The position numbers and the translations under genes were made by a program. The notes under the pieces were generated by a model, which saw only the letters and a list, made by a program, of their open reading frames with translations, did not search any database and was not told where the DNA came from. A stretch of DNA of 64,000 bases from an uncultured Bacteroidota bacterium (GTDB taxonomy: Bacteria; Bacteroidota; Bacteroidia; NS11-12g; UBA9320). Where the stretch lies: positions 186,001 to 250,000 of the forward strand of contig CAKZLB010000036.1 in assembly GCA_937124965.1 (NCBI GenBank), read 5' to 3'. Numbering within the stretch: the first letter of the stretch is position 1; each line of letters starts with the position of its first letter. Positions 61,616 to 64,000 of the stretch are shown here, in pieces.

Positions 61616-62677
61616 ATGAGTACTACCAACCAGTCACTTTTAAGCATATGTATACCTAATTATAACTATGCAAAATACATTGACATTACATTTGATAGTT
61701 TAAATAAGCAGACTAACACAAATTTTAGCATCAATGTCGTGGACAATGCAAGTACTGATGAATCGCTTGATGTTATAAAGAAATGGTCTGAAATATTCAC
61801 AAACTTTGAATTTAAAGTTAACCCTTGTAATGTTGGGTTTGCCGGTAATTTAGATAAAGTGGCATCAATGAAATCTGCACCGTACAAAATAATGATTTCA
61901 TCAGATGATGTGGTTCTGCCAGAGATGACGGAGGTATATGAAACCTTTATTACAAACAGGTTAAAAAATGATCCAAATGAAGATTTCATTTTTGGTTCGG
62001 TTCCATTAATGATTGATGGAGAAGGAGCTTTTGTTCGAGAGATGAACGCTGATTCTAAATTATGGTTTACAAGCGATATAGACAGCAAAATCAGTGAACA
62101 AATGGGTTTCAATGTTTACAAAGTTTCTAGCTCTGACATGTTAAAAAGATGCTTGAAACATTTTAGAACTCCAATGCACTTTATTACTACTTGTTACTCT
62201 GAAAAAACGTATAATAGCGTAGGTGGTTATGGCGGAGGGAGACTATATAATCCAGATAAATGGTTTAGCTGGAAAGCCTTGTCAGGTACAGATTTTATTT
62301 ATTTTCTAGAAAAACCTCTTTTTGAATACAGATGGCATAATTCGAATCAACAAGCTTTAGAAAAAGAAGCAGGCGTCCTCAAATATTGGTATGACGAGTA
62401 TCGTAATTCATTTGAAGTAGATGCTAGTATTTTGAATAAAGCTGGATTGTCAAAAAATGAAGTTCTAGATTCATACAATGAAAGTATTATGAAAGGCATT
62501 TATCGGGCATTGAAGAACAACGAAAAATTTACAGCTGTTCGATTAATGAATTGGGGAAGCGCTTGTTATCCAAATCAGTTTAAGAGAATGAAGTACTATA
62601 GAATATTTAAATTGTTAATTGCTCTGATGCCTGTAAGTAGTCTTTTACTAAAATTAGTAAACCCTAAAAGCAAGTAA
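61616..62677 (+). CDS. Glycosyltransferase family 2
   Basis: A 353-residue inverting GT-A transferase: LLSICIPNYNYAKYIDITFD, VVDNASTDESLDVIKKW, NVGFAGNLDKVASM and KIMISSDDVVLPE with the D-x-D-like metal site. The remainder is specific, ending in a hydrophobic IALMPVSSLLLKLV that may touch the membrane. It follows a 224-base gap in which I see no gene or hairpin. Confidence 0.88.
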   Translation: MSTTNQSLLSICIPNYNYAKYIDITFDSLNKQTNTNFSINVVDNASTDESLDVIKKWSEIFTNFEFKVNPCNVGFAGNLDKVASMKSAPYKIMISSDDVVLPEMTEVYETFITNRLKNDPNEDFIFGSVPLMIDGEGAFVREMNADSKLWFTSDIDSKISEQMGFNVYKVSSSDMLKRCLKHFRTPMHFITTCYSEKTYNSVGGYGGGRLYNPDKWFSWKALSGTDFIYFLEKPLFEYRWHNSNQQALEKEAGVLKYWYDEYRNSFEVDASILNKAGLSKNEVLDSYNESIMKGIYRALKNNEKFTAVRLMNWGSACYPNQFKRMKYYRIFKLLIALMPVSSLLLKLVNPKSK

Positions 62678-62820
62678 ATTTATTCAAAGGTGTTGTCAAA
62701 ATGATAAACTTTGATTTAAATATTGATTAAAGATACAAGACAAAGCATAGTTACAATACTGAACCACCTGCAACAGAAAGACAGGCTTTAAAGTAATTAC
62801 TATTAGATATACCATTTGAC

Positions 62821-64000
62821 ATGGATACTAAACAATCAAATTATAGAACCACTAAACTTGAAAATTATAATTTCAAGTATATAAACTGGATGGCTTTGTT
62901 TATGGCTTTTCCAGCTATCCTAATAGCTGGACTAAATATTTCAGTTTTTGTGTTTTTTATGATTTGGTATAAGTTCTCTAAATCAACACCTCTATTCAAA
63001 TTTAAGAACAAAGCCACGCTGCTACCAATGCTATTTGGTGTTGGTGCTATTCTTTCAGTAATATTTATTGATTCATCAGGTGATGCATCGGTATTAAGAG
63101 GTTTAGTCGTACTGCCCAATTATCTTTATTGGTGTTTGCTTGTGGTTATGCTTATTGACTTACGCAAATACATCCATCTTGAAAAGGTTAGTCGGTATAC
63201 TGCTATAGGAGTTATTATAACTATTGTCTATTACTTATCCCAAGGCTTTTTACCTAACATGAGGTTCATACTCAATGTTGTTTCACCAAATAGTTTTGCC
63301 TTTATTTTAATATGTTTTGCAACGCCTTGTTTCATTTATCTCGCGAAAGTGAAGAAAAACAAGCTATTTGCGTATGTTTTCTTAATCTCAACTGTAATGA
63401 TTCTAATTACAGATGGTAGAAGAGCAGGAACAATGCTGGTACTAGTACCGTCAATTTTGGCTCTAGTATATACCAAGATTAAAGTCAAAAAGCTATTAAT
63501 TGGAATAGTCTTTTTTTCATCAGCCTTTTTTGCATTACAAACTGACATAGCTGAAAGAACTATAAAACCATTAAACCCACGGATTTACATGTTGTTATAC
63601 CAAACTTCTGACATTGCAACACAAGATTTTTCATTTTTAGTCCGTAAGTTACAAGTAGAAAAGGGCCTTATCATTTTTGACGAAAACCCTATGACAGGTA
63701 TAGGTTTAAACAATTTTAATAATTATAAAGTTGAGTATATTGGAGATTTCGAGGGGTCTGAACTTGTTATGGAAAAAGACGACATGAATAATAAAAGTGC
63801 CCACAACTCCTATGTGAGTATTCTCTCTGAAGGAGGATTGGTTCTATTAGTTCCGCTGCTTTTGTTATTTCTATATAATATATACCATTTTATAGCTAAG
63901 TATAATTACAGAAAGCAAATAGAAAACGCATATTACTGGTCATTTTTAGGAATGTGTATACACCTTTATTTCATTACGGCTATTGTGAATGTATACGCTT
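62821..64000 (+). CDS. O-antigen ligase/polymerase-like membrane protein, 5' part
   Basis: Open from ATG 62821 to the right edge, so the gene is partial (at least 393 codons). It has repeated hydrophobic segments (LVVMLIDL, IGVIITIVYYL, YVFLISTVMILI). The Wzy_C-type region contains TGIGLNNFNNYKV and, later, KSAHNSYVSILSEGGLVLL, followed by a membrane segment. The 'HNxYLxxLxExG' segment is the best-known hallmark of O-antigen ligases and related polymerases. In this locus it is probably the Wzy-type polymerase, but ligase is equally possible from sequence. Confidence 0.82.
   Translation, partial: MDTKQSNYRTTKLENYNFKYINWMALFMAFPAILIAGLNISVFVFFMIWYKFSKSTPLFKFKNKATLLPMLFGVGAILSVIFIDSSGDASVLRGLVVLPNYLYWCLLVVMLIDLRKYIHLEKVSRYTAIGVIITIVYYLSQGFLPNMRFILNVVSPNSFAFILICFATPCFIYLAKVKKNKLFAYVFLISTVMILITDGRRAGTMLVLVPSILALVYTKIKVKKLLIGIVFFSSAFFALQTDIAERTIKPLNPRIYMLLYQTSDIATQDFSFLVRKLQVEKGLIIFDENPMTGIGLNNFNNYKVEYIGDFEGSELVMEKDDMNNKSAHNSYVSILSEGGLVLLVPLLLLFLYNIYHFIAKYNYRKQIENAYYWSFLGMCIHLYFITAIVNVYA

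Noticed and set aside
1-64000. CRISPR arrays, insertion sequences, prophage or integrase attachment sites
   Set aside because: No regular spacer-repeat pattern, transposase frame or terminal repeats were seen by eye; the repeats found are short and local.

Overview
The window reads as one contiguous chromosomal stretch of an AT-rich member of the Bacteroidota, probably a flavobacterium-like and perhaps marine organism. Three tRNA genes sit behind clear -33 TTG / -7 TAnnTTTG promoters, the sigma signature of this phylum. Shine-Dalgarno sequences are mostly absent. The gene families (DUF349 repeats, S9B dipeptidyl peptidase, POT peptide transporter, single-piece Wza/Wzc pair, MltG, HscB) also fit. 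No rRNA, insertion sequence, prophage or CRISPR array was seen.

Layout. (1) 1-6.6 kb: the 3' end of trmD, a ruvX-def-ubiA operon, a sodium/proline symporter, and divergent from it a cysteine dioxygenase plus a group II decarboxylase that together would make hypotaurine/taurine. (2) 6.7-13.7 kb: an accessory patch with a hipBA module under a four-copy operator, remnants of a small HTH gene and of a GNAT gene, and an arsR-arsE-osmC-arsP-arsF-arsG operon of organoarsenical type. Two of its genes carry apparent lesions: a one-base frameshift in arsG and an in-frame stop in osmC. (3) 14-24.8 kb: mixed single genes (small-molecule kinase, class V aminotransferase, TonB-C protein, methyltransferase), tRNA-Leu, hscB-rseP, tRNA-Cys, two secreted proteins and HMG-CoA lyase. 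(4) 25-39 kb: core genes (DUF349 protein, DUF3524 tRNA-queuosine mannosyltransferase-like protein, mltG, dapB, lepB, fmt, tRNA-Arg, glcD-like oxidase, DPP IV and peptide symporter). (5) 39.2-64 kb: a long, one-directional capsule/exopolysaccharide locus that runs off the right edge.

The polysaccharide locus starts with Wza- and Wzc-like export proteins, continues with two nucleotide-sugar enzymes (TviB- and uronate-epimerase-like), and then carries a tightly overlapping nonulosonic (sialic-type) acid cassette: neuB, neuC, a FemAB/GNAT-like acyltransferase, a formyltransferase, a NodB-type deacetylase, a 2-hydroxyacid dehydrogenase and neuA. A flippase, methyltransferase, glycosyltransferases, an AsnB-like amidotransferase, a fused nucleotidyltransferase-kinase with a HAD enzyme and a second nucleotidyltransferase, and an O-antigen ligase/polymerase-like membrane protein follow. 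The best candidate for an undescribed system is the block between neuC and neuA. It looks built to deacetylate and re-acylate or formylate a CMP-activated nonulosonic acid. The kinase-fusion trio further downstream, probably making another nucleotide-activated building block, is the second candidate.
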